Origin: Pedobacter segetis
GTDB lineage: Bacteria > Bacteroidota > Bacteroidia > Sphingobacteriales > Sphingobacteriaceae
DNA length: 64,000 bases
Direction of reading: 5' to 3'
Assembly (NCBI RefSeq): GCF_016623585.1
Contig: NZ_JAEHFY010000005.1
Span: 62,001 to 126,000, forward strand
Shown here: piece by piece, positions 24,059-33,645 of the stretch
Layout of the letters: the number at the start of each line of letters is the position of its first letter
Position numbering within the stretch: position 1 is the first letter of the stretch
Notes under the pieces: generated by a model
What the model saw: the letters and a program-made list of their open reading frames with translations, nothing else
Database searches by the model: none
What the model was told of the DNA's origin: nothing
Made by a program: the position numbers and the translations under genes

Positions 24059-24904
24059 TTAAGAAAGCATCATATTATCTATTAGCCTGGTTTCGCCAAC
24101 ATAACAAGCAACAAGCGCAATCGCATCCTTCTTATCTTCTTCTTCGGTTATTTCTTTAAGCGAGTTTTTTTTACAGATCTTAAGATATTCTAGCTTAACA
24201 TTGGGTATTTCTTTATAAAAACCCAAGGCATGGTTAACTAATTGTGGCAAAGGCAATACATGATAATTTTCTTTTAAAAAAGCCAAAGATCTGTTGATGG
24301 TTAACGCTTTGTTGCGCTCGTCTGCGTTGAGCCTGATGTTTCTAGAACTCATTGCCAGACCGTCTTTTTCGCGTACAATTGGGCAGGCAATAATTTCTAC
24401 ATCCAAATTAAAATCTTTTGCCATTTCTTTTATCACCAAGTATTGTTGATAATCTTTTTGCCCAAAAAAGGCAACATCGGGTTTAACCAAATTAAACAAC
24501 TTATAAACTATCTGGGTAACGCCAATGTAATGCCCCGGCCTAAATTCTCCTTCTAATATTGCGTTTAAACCGCCAACCTCATAATCCCAAACCTCATCAG
24601 GGTTTTCATAAATCTCAGCCACTTCGGGGTTAAATAAAACATCGCACCCTGCTTCTTCAAGCATGGCTATATCTTGTTCAATGGGTTTGGGATATTTTAA
24701 TAAATCGGCAAGATTGTTAAACTGGGTAGGGTTTACAAATATACTGGCAATGGTAAGATCACAAAGTTGCTTGCTTTTTTTTATCAAAGATAAATGCCCT
24801 TGGTGCAAAGCGCCCATAGTGGGCACCAAACCCATTTTGTTAGACACTTTTTTTAGAGTGCTTAAATAATTGGCAAGCTGAATTTGTGTCTTAAAAACTT
24901 TCAA
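24059..24904 (-). CDS. panC: Pantothenate synthetase (PanC)
   Basis: The 281-residue ligase joins pantoate and beta-alanine using ATP. The nucleotide motif VPTMGALHQGH is at residues 27-37, PTQFN binds pantoate near 62, GQKDYQQ is in the middle, and the KMSKS-like AMSSRN loop is near 185. It is upstream of panD and starts a four-gene operon. It diverges from the starch-synthase-like gene with 145 bases between start codons. Confidence 0.96.
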   Translation of the reverse strand: MKVFKTQIQLANYLSTLKKVSNKMGLVPTMGALHQGHLSLIKKSKQLCDLTIASIFVNPTQFNNLADLLKYPKPIEQDIAMLEEAGCDVLFNPEVAEIYENPDEVWDYEVGGLNAILEGEFRPGHYIGVTQIVYKLFNLVKPDVAFFGQKDYQQYLVIKEMAKDFNLDVEIIACPIVREKDGLAMSSRNIRLNADERNKALTINRSLAFLKENYHVLPLPQLVNHALGFYKEIPNVKLEYLKICKKNSLKEITEEEDKKDAIALVACYVGETRLIDNMMLS

Positions 24905-24972
24905 AAATAGAAGGGTTTAATCAGCAAATGTGTGTAATTAGTTTTTAAAATACAAAGCATTTTGTTGCCTAA

Positions 24973-25003
24973 TTGAAAATATCCCATATATTACTTATAT
25001 TTG
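24973..25003 (+). promoter_or_regulatory. Promoter of the starch-synthase-like gene, consensus type
   Basis: TTG at 24973-24975, a 20-base spacer and TATATTTG at 24996-25003 match the Bacteroidetes consensus. Transcription would start near 25010, about 40 bases before the ATG, with AGGAGA as ribosome-binding site at 25045-25050. Confidence 0.65.
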
Positions 25004-25049
25004 CACTTCATAAAATACTTCTTAACAAAAACTTAACGCAGATTAGGAG

Positions 25050-25874
25050 ATGGGAAAAACCAAGCTTTTGTTTATCACGCATGAAATGTCGCCATTTCTT
25101 GAAATAACAAATATTTCTAAAATTACAAGAACATTACCACAAGCAATGCAAGAAAAAGGGTTCGAGATAAGGATCCTTATGCCCCGCTTTGGTAACATCA
25201 ATGAAAGAAGAAACAGATTACATGAAGTAATTAGGCTCTCAGGTATGAACATTATCATTGATGAAACCGATAATCCTTTGATCATTAAGGTGGCTTCTAT
25301 CCCTGCCGCAAGGATGCAGGTATATTTCTTGGATAATGAAGATTATTTCCACAGGAAGTATGTTTTTAATGATAATAAAGGCAAATTTTATGCGGATAAT
25401 GATGAAAGGGCGATCTTCTTTTGTAAAGGCGCTTTAGAGACGGTTAAAAAATTAGGTTGGGCACCAGATGTGGTTCACTGCCATGGGTGGATGAGTTCTT
25501 TGATTCCGGCGTATTTAAAAACCAGCTATAAAGACGACCCTACCTTTAAAGAAGCAAAAATTGTTTATTCTCTTTATAATAGAAGTTTCGATAGTAATTT
25601 AGGGGCAGATTTTGCCAAAAAGGCTTTAATGAAAGGCATGGAAAGCAAAGACTTGGAAGATTATACAGAAGGCACCCATCCGGCACTTAATAAAGCAGCG
25701 ATCAATTACGCCGATGCTATTGTTTTAGGCGATAATGCCATTGATGAAGAGGTGTTAAACTATGTTAAAAAATCAGAAAAACCGTTTTTAGATTATGATT
25801 CTACATTAGATTTGGAAAATTATTACAATTTTTACCAAGAAATTGCGTCTGATGTATTAATATCAGTTGCTTAA
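25050..25874 (+). CDS. Starch/glycogen synthase N-terminal domain protein (GT5-like, single domain)
   Basis: The 274-residue protein aligns with the N-terminal Rossmann half of glycogen synthase: LLFITHEMSPFLEITNISKI, LPQAMQEKGFEIRILMPRFG, ERAIFFCKGALETVKKLGWAPDVVHCHGWMSSLIPAYLKT. The C-terminal nucleotide-sugar-binding half is absent and the usual KxGGL loop reads EITNISKI, so ADP-glucose transfer seems unlikely. Stand-alone proteins of this type next to panC are common in Bacteroidetes; their role is unknown. It has a consensus promoter and a good Shine-Dalgarno sequence, unusual here, suggesting strong expression. Confidence 0.78.
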   Translation: MGKTKLLFITHEMSPFLEITNISKITRTLPQAMQEKGFEIRILMPRFGNINERRNRLHEVIRLSGMNIIIDETDNPLIIKVASIPAARMQVYFLDNEDYFHRKYVFNDNKGKFYADNDERAIFFCKGALETVKKLGWAPDVVHCHGWMSSLIPAYLKTSYKDDPTFKEAKIVYSLYNRSFDSNLGADFAKKALMKGMESKDLEDYTEGTHPALNKAAINYADAIVLGDNAIDEEVLNYVKKSEKPFLDYDSTLDLENYYNFYQEIASDVLISVA

Positions 25875-25891
25875 AGCTTTTTTAGAATTAT

Positions 25892-27310
25892 ATGAAATTT
25901 ATCAAAACAGGCTTATTAACCATGTTAGTAGGTCTTTTTATTTTGGGCGGATGTAAAGATCCTTCAACCATTGGCTTAGATATAGACCCCAATATAGACA
26001 TCAACTCTAAATTAATAGATACCTCTACCGTTATTGCTAAATTACTGAAGCAAGACAGCGTTGTTGCAAACGGGACCAATGTTAGTGTTTTAGGTTATTT
26101 TAAAGACCCCGTATTTGGTACAACTACAGCAGGTATGGCCTTGGCTTTCTCGCTTCCAAACGGTAGTATAAATTTTGGTACCAGCCCAGTTTTAGATTCT
26201 GCGGTTTTGGTTTTACCATTCAAAGGATTTTATGGGGATAGCACAAATACCAATTATACGGTAGAAGTAAGGCAATTGAATGAAAATTTATATGCAGAAC
26301 CCACCCTGGCCTATTACAACAATAAAACATGGATAACCAAATCTACTTTGCTGGCCACTAAAAACTTTGGGGCTGCCTATAAAGATAGTTTAACCATTCA
26401 GGATATTGTTGTTGCCGGTAAAGACACCGTTAAAAGAGTTGCCCCTCAACTTAGGATAAAGATAAATTCTAGCTTTATTACCAACAATATAATAAATTTA
26501 GATTCTGCAACCTTATCTTCAAACAAAGCTTTTAATGCACTTTTTAAAGGATTGTATTTATCTATTAACAAGAACACAACCACAAATAATGGTGGATTAT
26601 TCTCTTTTGATACCTATACAGCTGGAGCCGCAAGATTAGATTTGTTCTATAAAAACACCTCCTCTGCAAACGTTGTGGACACGGTTAGCAAAAGTTTAAA
26701 TATCACGGGCAATGTGGGCAATGCAGTTACGGCCTTAAATTGGGATTTAAGCGGGACTGTTGTGAATACCGAACTCCAAAATACCGCTAAAAATAGTGAT
26801 ATACTTTATTTAAAAGGTTTAACGGGTACCCAATTGAAAGTTCAGTTCCCATACCTAAATCAAATAAAAAATCTTGGGACAAATATCGTAATCAACAAAG
26901 CAGAATTGGTTTTTAGTGTAATCTCTGGCACAGAGACCCCTTACGATCCTTTAAATAGGTTAAGGATATACAAATATGATATTGCCGAAAGGCCAACTTT
27001 TATCCCAGATGAAACACCATTTGATCCAAGGTTTATTGCGCCTCCTTTTTCTTTAGGTGGTTTTTATAACTCGGCACCTAAGGAGTACGCAATTAACATG
27101 ACAGGTTACATACAAGATTTAATAAGCGGCAAAACGAAAGATTACGGAACTTTTATAACACCTAACGATTATATAGCAACAAATTCTAGTAATTACGAAA
27201 TTTCAAAAGCTGCAAACGTATTTAGCAATTTAGGCAGATCTGTTGTTGGTGGCGTTAATACCCCTAACTTTAAAGTAAAACTAAGAATTTACTACACAGA
27301 GCAGAAGTAA
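25892..27310 (+). CDS. DUF4270 family lipoprotein
   Basis: A 472-residue protein with signal peptide and lipobox ending ILGGC (Cys 21), followed by KDPSTIGLDIDP, the typical DUF4270 opening. The body is beta-rich with repeated DSAVLVLPF / NKAELVFSV-type strands and a C-terminal block with TGYIQDLISGK. The function is unknown; DUF4270 proteins are Bacteroidetes surface or envelope lipoproteins. It starts 17 bases after the starch-synthase-like gene and is probably co-transcribed with it; glmS follows after 73 bases. Confidence 0.83.
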   Translation: MKFIKTGLLTMLVGLFILGGCKDPSTIGLDIDPNIDINSKLIDTSTVIAKLLKQDSVVANGTNVSVLGYFKDPVFGTTTAGMALAFSLPNGSINFGTSPVLDSAVLVLPFKGFYGDSTNTNYTVEVRQLNENLYAEPTLAYYNNKTWITKSTLLATKNFGAAYKDSLTIQDIVVAGKDTVKRVAPQLRIKINSSFITNNIINLDSATLSSNKAFNALFKGLYLSINKNTTTNNGGLFSFDTYTAGAARLDLFYKNTSSANVVDTVSKSLNITGNVGNAVTALNWDLSGTVVNTELQNTAKNSDILYLKGLTGTQLKVQFPYLNQIKNLGTNIVINKAELVFSVISGTETPYDPLNRLRIYKYDIAERPTFIPDETPFDPRFIAPPFSLGGFYNSAPKEYAINMTGYIQDLISGKTKDYGTFITPNDYIATNSSNYEISKAANVFSNLGRSVVGGVNTPNFKVKLRIYYTEQK

Positions 27311-27383
27311 AATTACAGATCATATATTTTAATTGAAACTATATTTTGTAGATTAGCGCAAATCTTCAAAATATAGTTTTTTT

Positions 27384-29225
27384 ATGTGTGGAATTGTTGG
27401 CTACATCGGTTTTAGGGATGCTTATCCCATAGTTATCAAAGGTTTACAGCGCTTAGAATATCGTGGGTACGATAGTGCAGGAATCGCCTTATTAGACGCT
27501 GGTTCTCATCTCAACATTTATAAAAAAGCAGGTAAAGTTCAAGATTTAGAGAACTTTATTGGTGATCAAGATAAATCTGGAGTAATTGGGATGGGGCATA
27601 CCCGCTGGGCCACCCATGGCGCACCAACAGACAGAAACTCACATCCCCACGAGTCTGGAAACCAGAGATTAGCGATTATCCATAATGGGATCATAGAAAA
27701 TTATGGGCCTTTAAAAGAAGAATTGATCGCAAGGGGCCACGTTTTCAAGAGCGATACCGATACAGAGGTTTTGATCCATTTGATAGAGGATATACAAAAT
27801 AAAGCAAACATAGGTTTACAACAGGCGGTTAGAGAGGCACTAAAGGAAGTTATCGGGGCTTATGCGATAGTGATCATGAGCAAAGAAGACCCAGAAATGC
27901 TCATTGCCGCAAGAAAAGGAAGCCCTTTAGTAATAGGTGTTGGAAAAAAGGAATATTTTATTGCCTCTGATGCAACCCCGATCGTAGAATATACAAAAAA
28001 CGTAATTTATCTAAACGATAATGAAATAGCCTATCTAAAAACCGACGAGCTTACCATCAGAACGATAGACAATACCATTAAAACACCTTACGTACAGGAG
28101 CTGGAAATTAAGCTAGAGATGCTAGAAAAAGGTGGTTACGAACACTTTATGCTCAAAGAAATATATGAGCAGCCAAGATCCATTCGCGATTGTATGAGGG
28201 GGAGAATTTATCCTATGGAAGGTAAGATACAATTAGGCGGGATAAAGGAATATACCGAAAAGTTTAAAAATGCTCAAAGGATCATTATTGTTGCTTGTGG
28301 CACATCATGGCATGCTGGTTTGGTGGGCGAATATCTAATTGAAGAATACGCAAGGATACCCGTTGAGGTAGAATACGCTTCGGAATTTAGATATAGAAAC
28401 CCAATAATCACAGAGAAAGACATCGTTATCGCTATTTCCCAATCTGGCGAAACAGCAGATACCATGGCAGCCATAGAAATGGCCAAAGAAAAAGGTGCAA
28501 CTATTTTTGGGATTTGCAATGTGGTTGGTGCATCTATACCAAGGTTGTCTGACGCTGGAATTTATACCCATGCTGGCCCAGAGATTGGTGTAGCCTCTAC
28601 AAAAGCGTTTACTGCACAAGTTACCGCCCTAACCTTAATGGCCTTTTACATGGCAGAAACTAAGGGTACGCTATCACAAAGTAAACTGATCTCTCTACTA
28701 ACAGAATTGGAAAGAATACCAGAGCTGGTAGAAAAAGCTTTGCAAGCTGATAGCTATATTTTAGGAATTGCCGAGAAATTCAAAGACTCTAGAAATGCGT
28801 TATTCTTAGGTAGGGGAAGTGGTTTTCCGGTTGCTTTGGAGGGTGCTTTAAAGCTAAAGGAAATTTCATACATCCACGCAGAGGGTTACCCGGCGGCTGA
28901 AATGAAACATGGCCCAATCGCTTTGATTGATGAGGAAATGCCCGTAATTGTTATTGCTACCAAAAACTCATCTTATGAAAAAGTAATCTCTAACATACAA
29001 GAGGTTAAAGCCAGAAAAGGCGTGGTGATAGCCATAGTTACAGAAGGTGATACCGATGTTGTTAAAATGGCAGATTATTTTATAGAGATCCCATATACAG
29101 ATGAGGCTTTTTTACCATTGATAGCTACTATTCCATTACAATTGCTTTCTTATCATATAGCGGTTTTAAGGGGTTGTAACGTGGATCAACCTAGAAACTT
29201 GGCTAAATCTGTAACGGTAGAATAA
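27384..29225 (+). CDS. glmS: Glutamine-fructose-6-phosphate aminotransferase (isomerizing)
   Basis: The 613-residue enzyme makes glucosamine-6-phosphate, the entry to peptidoglycan and lipid A amino sugars. The N-terminal nucleophile is Cys2 in MCGIVGYIG. GLQRLEYRGYDSAG and HTRWATHG mark the glutaminase domain (1-220). Two SIS sugar-isomerase domains follow (ACGTSWHAG, SQSGETADT, EVGVASTKAFTAQ-like, GRGSGFPVALEGALKLKEISYIHAEGYPA). The ending DQPRNLAKSVTVE is the conserved GlmS C-terminus. No glmS ribozyme-like leader is evident. A terminator follows at 29341-29376. Confidence 0.97.
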   Translation: MCGIVGYIGFRDAYPIVIKGLQRLEYRGYDSAGIALLDAGSHLNIYKKAGKVQDLENFIGDQDKSGVIGMGHTRWATHGAPTDRNSHPHESGNQRLAIIHNGIIENYGPLKEELIARGHVFKSDTDTEVLIHLIEDIQNKANIGLQQAVREALKEVIGAYAIVIMSKEDPEMLIAARKGSPLVIGVGKKEYFIASDATPIVEYTKNVIYLNDNEIAYLKTDELTIRTIDNTIKTPYVQELEIKLEMLEKGGYEHFMLKEIYEQPRSIRDCMRGRIYPMEGKIQLGGIKEYTEKFKNAQRIIIVACGTSWHAGLVGEYLIEEYARIPVEVEYASEFRYRNPIITEKDIVIAISQSGETADTMAAIEMAKEKGATIFGICNVVGASIPRLSDAGIYTHAGPEIGVASTKAFTAQVTALTLMAFYMAETKGTLSQSKLISLLTELERIPELVEKALQADSYILGIAEKFKDSRNALFLGRGSGFPVALEGALKLKEISYIHAEGYPAAEMKHGPIALIDEEMPVIVIATKNSSYEKVISNIQEVKARKGVVIAIVTEGDTDVVKMADYFIEIPYTDEAFLPLIATIPLQLLSYHIAVLRGCNVDQPRNLAKSVTVE

Positions 29226-29340
29226 GTTTTAGATGTTTATGCAGAAGCCAGAAATTAATTACGCATTCTACGCTTCTAATATTCTTTGATTTAGGTTTTT
29301 AGCTTTGTGCATTTTGCTTATGGCCTTTATATAATTTTTG

Positions 29341-29376
29341 AATCGGCAGTACTTTGTGATATTGCCGATTTTTTTT
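29341..29376 (+). terminator. Rho-independent terminator after glmS
   Basis: AATCGGCA (29341-29348) pairs with TGCCGATT (29363-29370) around a 14-base loop, followed by a T run to 29376. It lies between glmS and the convergent nucleotidyltransferase gene. Confidence 0.75.
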
Positions 29377-29379
29377 AGC

Positions 29380-29847
29380 CTATATCTTAGCTTTCTTAGT
29401 AAGGTTTTGAATATCATTGATATCTTTTGGCCTGGATGTTGCATTTTTAGCTTTAATTAAATCATCAAATTGAATGCACTTAATTAAAAGTCCATCATCT
29501 TCAAAATCTACCGCTTTTAAAAAACAATCCTCAAACTCTAGCCCTTTAAGTTTAACCATAATATCAATGGCCGAAGGGGGAACGCCAAAAGTAAAAACAT
29601 CCCAATTCGGATGTCCCAAAAAGTTTGCTTCGGTCATATCAAAAACGGGCATCCCGAAATTCAAAAATGCTTTTTTAATTTTTTGATAGTTTTCTGCACT
29701 TTTTCGTACCCAAATATCCATATCTCCAGTAGTTCTAGAATAACCATGCAAGATAACAGAAAACCCGCCAACCAAAATATAATTCACTTCAGCTCCGTTA
29801 AGAGCTTCCAAAAAATCTCTAAAATCTTGATTGAAAATATTACTCAT
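29380..29847 (-). CDS. Nucleotidyltransferase-fold protein (MNT/AbiEii-like)
   Basis: The 155-residue protein has a minimal nucleotidyltransferase core: ILVGGFSVILHGYSR then GDMDIWV, i.e. the GG...DxD motif, near residues 22-48. A third acidic residue is plausible in PSAIDIMV. The C-terminal half matches the DUF6036-like type (FDDLIKAKNATSRPKDINDI). Such proteins occur in toxin-antitoxin and defence loci, where they add nucleotides to a target. It is preceded by a 69-residue partner gene whose stop is one base away. The target is unknown. Confidence 0.75.
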   Translation of the reverse strand: MSNIFNQDFRDFLEALNGAEVNYILVGGFSVILHGYSRTTGDMDIWVRKSAENYQKIKKAFLNFGMPVFDMTEANFLGHPNWDVFTFGVPPSAIDIMVKLKGLEFEDCFLKAVDFEDDGLLIKCIQFDDLIKAKNATSRPKDINDIQNLTKKAKI

Positions 29848-29848
29848 C

Positions 29849-30058
29849 TTATTCTCTGCCCCTAGCTTTAAATTTGGTTCGGTCTAGCCTTGGTGGCCTA
29901 TCTTCTGGGTAATTGTACGCTATGCTGTTCAAATAATTAGCTACCTTCAAACGTTGTTGCCATGTTAATGATTGATAATATCCAGAATGATCGGCAGCTT
30001 CTTCAAATGTTTGGCCTTTAAACTTTGTTCTATCTAATTTGAATGGAGACATATACAA
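29849..30058 (-). CDS. Small partner protein of the nucleotidyltransferase (hypothetical)
   Basis: A 69-residue protein with a short duplicated motif: FKLDRTKFKGQTFEEA at the N-terminus and PRLDRTKFKARG at the C-terminus, flanking a helix (QQRLKVANYLNSIAYNY). One base separates its stop from the nucleotidyltransferase start, so the genes form a tight operon. Proteins of this type are regularly found beside small nucleotidyltransferases in Bacteroidetes (recollection of the family, not checked). It may be the antitoxin or cognate regulator; no DNA-binding motif is evident. Confidence 0.65.
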   Translation of the reverse strand: MYMSPFKLDRTKFKGQTFEEAADHSGYYQSLTWQQRLKVANYLNSIAYNYPEDRPPRLDRTKFKARGRE

Positions 30059-30180
30059 ACTTAATCATTTAGCGTTAAATAATTTATAATAGCTTTTACT
30101 GTATAGTTTGGCTTTAAAGGTATTTTGGGGCAACGTAATTCATCATTAAAAGAATAGGTTTAATTCAATTATTAAAAACC

Positions 30181-33100
30181 CTAAATCACCACCGGATCAC
30201 GCATTTGCTCTAAGGCAAAAATGGCATCATCAATATTTTTGATATTTTCTATGGCGATGCGAAGCGTATTTTTAACCTCTTTTAAATTTACATTTCTTGG
30301 GTTTTGCTGTGCAAAACCCAAGATTTTACTAAACGCTTCAGTCTCAAAATATTTAGATTGTTTATCTGAGATAAAATAGCCTCGCAAAACGCCTTTCTTC
30401 CATGAGATTTTCTCCAATCCGATTTCTTTTCCGATCCACTGTAATTCTACGGTCCTTAATAAATCACGAACTTGCCTTGGGACGGGACCAAAACGATCAT
30501 GCAGTTCTTTGGCGAAGGCATCTAATTGCGTTTGGTTTTCTATTTTAGAAAGCTCGGTATATAAGTTATAGCGTTCTTGGATATTGGTTACATATTCATC
30601 AGGGATCATCAATTCCATATCGGTATCTATCTGCGTAAAACTCACAAACGGCCGTGGTTTATCATCATTGAACAAACCTTTAAACTCATCTTCTTTTAAT
30701 TCTTGTATAGCTTCATCCAAAATTTTATGGTACATATCAAAACCTATTTCGGCAATAAAACCGCTTTGTTCTGCACCCAAAAGGTTTCCGCTTCCGCGGA
30801 TGTCCAAATCTCGCATGGCTACGTTAAAACCGCTCCCCAAATCAGAAAACTCTTCAATGGCACTCAATCTTTTTCTAGCTTCAGAAGTTAGGGTTGATAG
30901 AGGCGGGCTCAGTAAATAGCAAAAAGCCTTTTTATTTGACCTACCAACCCTGCCCCGCATTTGGTGCAGATCGCTTAAGCCAAACATATGGGCATGGTTG
31001 ATGAGCATCGTATTTGCATTTGGTACATCCAAACCAGCTTCGATAATGGTAGTTGCCACTAAAACATCATATTTACCATCGATAAAATCTAACATGATAT
31101 CTTCCAATTTATCGCCCTCCAACTGCCCATGGGCAATGGCTATTTTGGCCTTCGGCACCAATTTTTGTATCAAACCGCCCAACTGGCGTAGATCTGCAAC
31201 CCGGTTATGGATAAAGAAAACTTGCCCGTCCCTATCCAACTCAAACTCTACGGCTTCTTTGATCAATTTATCGTTAAAAACATGTAGTTCTGTTTGTACG
31301 GCTTGGCGGTTTTGGGGCGGTGTTTGGATAATGGAAAGATCCCTTGCCCCCATCAATGAAAAATGTAAAGTACGAGGAATTGGCGTTGCCGTTAATGTCA
31401 GTGTATCTACGTTTGCCCTAAATTGTTTGAGTTTTTCTTTTACCGTTACGCCAAATTTTTGCTCTTCATCTATGATCAAAAGCCCTAGATCTTTAAACTT
31501 TACGTCTTTGCTCACCAACTTATGCGTACCGATGATAATATCTACCTTACCTTGCTTTAAGGCTTCTAAGGTGTCTTTAACCTGTTTACTTGTTTTAAAA
31601 CGATTGATATAATCAGTACGTACGGGGAAATCTTTTAAACGCTCGTTAAAGGTTTTGTAATGCTGCATGGCCAAAATGGTTGTGGGCACTAAAATAGCCA
31701 CTTGCTTACCATCTGTTGCGGCTTTAAATGCAGCCCTAATGGCAACCTCGGTTTTACCAAAGCCAACATCGCCACAAACCAAACGATCCATCGGGTGTGG
31801 CGATTCCATGTCCTTTTTCACATCGGCCGTGGCCTTTTCTTGATCTGGTGTATCCTCATATATAAAAGAAGCCTCCAATTCATTTTGCAGATAAGTATCT
31901 GGCGAGAACGACATTCCTTCTTGCGCCTTTCGTAAGGCATAGAGCTTGATCAGGTCGCGGGCAATGTCTTTAACTTTTTTTTTTGTGGTTTTTTTTAATT
32001 TATCCCAAGTTTCTGTACCCAGCTTGTTCATTTTAGGCTCGTGGCCATCTTTACCAGAGTATTTGGAGATACGGTTTAGCGAATTGATATTTACGTACAA
32101 TAGGTCGTTATCGGCATAAACCAACCTGATCATTTCTTGCACTTTATCATTTACCTCTACTTTTTCTAAACCGGCATATTTGCCGATCCCATGATCAATA
32201 TGGGTAATGTAATCTCCGGGTTTTAGGTCGCGGAGTTCTTTTAGGGTAATTGCTTGGGAACGGGCGTAACCTCGTTTCAATTTATACTTATAGTACCTAT
32301 CAAAAATTTGATGATCGGTATAACAGGCCAATTTTTGCTGGTGATCAATAAAACCTTCTCTTATAGAAATGTTAACGGGTTGAAACTTTACGCCTTTCGC
32401 CCCTTTGTTGATATCATCAAAAATGGCAAATAAACGTTCTTGCTGTTTAGAAGAATCTGTTAAAATATAGTTATCTATCTTTTGATCTTCATTTTGTTTG
32501 ATATTATGTATCAGCAGGTTAAAATCTTTATTAAAAGATGGTTGCGGGCGGGCATCAAAATTAATGACATCCGTTGCGTGGTAAAAAAACTGTTTACCAA
32601 ACTCGATGACCGGAAAATCGTTCAACAGGTCTGCCATCATTTTATCATCGCTGAAAGCAAACTTAGGATCGATCCATTCTTGGTTCTGCTGCTTTTGCTC
32701 GGCACTTAAAGCTTTCCAAAGCTCTACCGATTTTTTATAGCCGGTTTTAATAATATCTAGTGTAAACTGAACATCTTTAAACCAAATTACGGCATCGCTA
32801 TCAATAAATTCTAACAAAGAAATATTGCTTTCCGTTAAAAATTTAGCCTGTACGTTGGGTACAATGGTAATAGATTTCACCTGCTCAACAGAAAGTTGGC
32901 TTTCTATCTCGAAGGTACGGATAGACTCTATATGATCGCCAAAAAACTCGATACGGTAAGGTAGATCATGTGAGAAAGAAAAAATATCTACAATGCCACC
33001 ACGTACCGAAAACTGCCCAGGTTCATAAACGAAATCGGTGCGCTCAAAATCATAATCGATCAAAAATTCATTTATAAAATCGATGCTGAGCTTGTTATTT

Positions 33101-33540
33101 ATGGCTATTTCTAAAGTATTTTTGATGAGCGCATTCCTATCTATTACCTTTTCTGCTATTGCTTCTGGGTAGGTTACGATCAAATTCCCAAATTCAGATG
33201 CGTGGTTTAGTTCATTTAATACTTCTGCCCTCATCAAAACATTGGCAGAGTCTGTTTGTGTAAAATCGAAGGATTTACGGTAGGAAGACGGGAAAACCAA
33301 AACCTCCTTTTGCACCAAGTTTTCTAGATCGGCCTGAAAGAAATTGGCATCTTCCCTATCTGGCAGCACAAAAACCATGTTTCTGTGGGTTAAGAAATAA
33401 TTGGCCGCAGCTACAAAAGCATCTAAAGAGCCTATCAATCCTTTTAATTGTACCCTTGCTTTTTTATTTTGAGCGGCTTTTGTTAAATCCAAAACCCGTT
33501 CATCGGTTTTATATCTCTCTAATATTTCTTTAATATTCAT
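30181..33540 (-). CDS. mfd: Transcription-repair coupling factor (Mfd)
   Basis: The 1119-residue DNA translocase removes RNA polymerase stalled at lesions and recruits UvrA. UvrB-like domain 1 includes YDFERTDFVYEPGQFSVRGGIVDIF. The CarD-like RNA-polymerase-interaction domain is LKPGDYITHIDHGIGKYAGLEKV. The RecG-like motor has Walker A GDVGFGKTEVA and DEEQ box LLIIDEEQKFG, and ends with the TRG region (HQMRGRVGRSNKKAFCYLL). The C-terminal autoinhibitory D7 domain is present. It is transcribed alone, divergent from the DUF4199 gene with 105 bases between starts. Confidence 0.97.
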   Translation of the reverse strand: MNIKEILERYKTDERVLDLTKAAQNKKARVQLKGLIGSLDAFVAAANYFLTHRNMVFVLPDREDANFFQADLENLVQKEVLVFPSSYRKSFDFTQTDSANVLMRAEVLNELNHASEFGNLIVTYPEAIAEKVIDRNALIKNTLEIAINNKLSIDFINEFLIDYDFERTDFVYEPGQFSVRGGIVDIFSFSHDLPYRIEFFGDHIESIRTFEIESQLSVEQVKSITIVPNVQAKFLTESNISLLEFIDSDAVIWFKDVQFTLDIIKTGYKKSVELWKALSAEQKQQNQEWIDPKFAFSDDKMMADLLNDFPVIEFGKQFFYHATDVINFDARPQPSFNKDFNLLIHNIKQNEDQKIDNYILTDSSKQQERLFAIFDDINKGAKGVKFQPVNISIREGFIDHQQKLACYTDHQIFDRYYKYKLKRGYARSQAITLKELRDLKPGDYITHIDHGIGKYAGLEKVEVNDKVQEMIRLVYADNDLLYVNINSLNRISKYSGKDGHEPKMNKLGTETWDKLKKTTKKKVKDIARDLIKLYALRKAQEGMSFSPDTYLQNELEASFIYEDTPDQEKATADVKKDMESPHPMDRLVCGDVGFGKTEVAIRAAFKAATDGKQVAILVPTTILAMQHYKTFNERLKDFPVRTDYINRFKTSKQVKDTLEALKQGKVDIIIGTHKLVSKDVKFKDLGLLIIDEEQKFGVTVKEKLKQFRANVDTLTLTATPIPRTLHFSLMGARDLSIIQTPPQNRQAVQTELHVFNDKLIKEAVEFELDRDGQVFFIHNRVADLRQLGGLIQKLVPKAKIAIAHGQLEGDKLEDIMLDFIDGKYDVLVATTIIEAGLDVPNANTMLINHAHMFGLSDLHQMRGRVGRSNKKAFCYLLSPPLSTLTSEARKRLSAIEEFSDLGSGFNVAMRDLDIRGSGNLLGAEQSGFIAEIGFDMYHKILDEAIQELKEDEFKGLFNDDKPRPFVSFTQIDTDMELMIPDEYVTNIQERYNLYTELSKIENQTQLDAFAKELHDRFGPVPRQVRDLLRTVELQWIGKEIGLEKISWKKGVLRGYFISDKQSKYFETEAFSKILGFAQQNPRNVNLKEVKNTLRIAIENIKNIDDAIFALEQMRDPVVI

Positions 33541-33645
33541 CTAATATTGCAAATATAACTAATGCTGCATAAACTAAGGGAAATTAAATAGGTTGCCGAA
33601 AACCGATAAATAATTTATATTTAAGATCCAATTGGATAAACATAC

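Noticed and set aside
27311-27383. glmS-type ribozyme or riboswitch upstream of glmS
   Set aside because: The 73-base leader is A+T-rich and shows no conserved ribozyme core or stable fold by eye.
30998-31612. 204-codon open frame on the + strand inside mfd
   Set aside because: Antisense to the conserved Mfd motor domain, low-complexity composition, no ribosome-binding site; considered a shadow.
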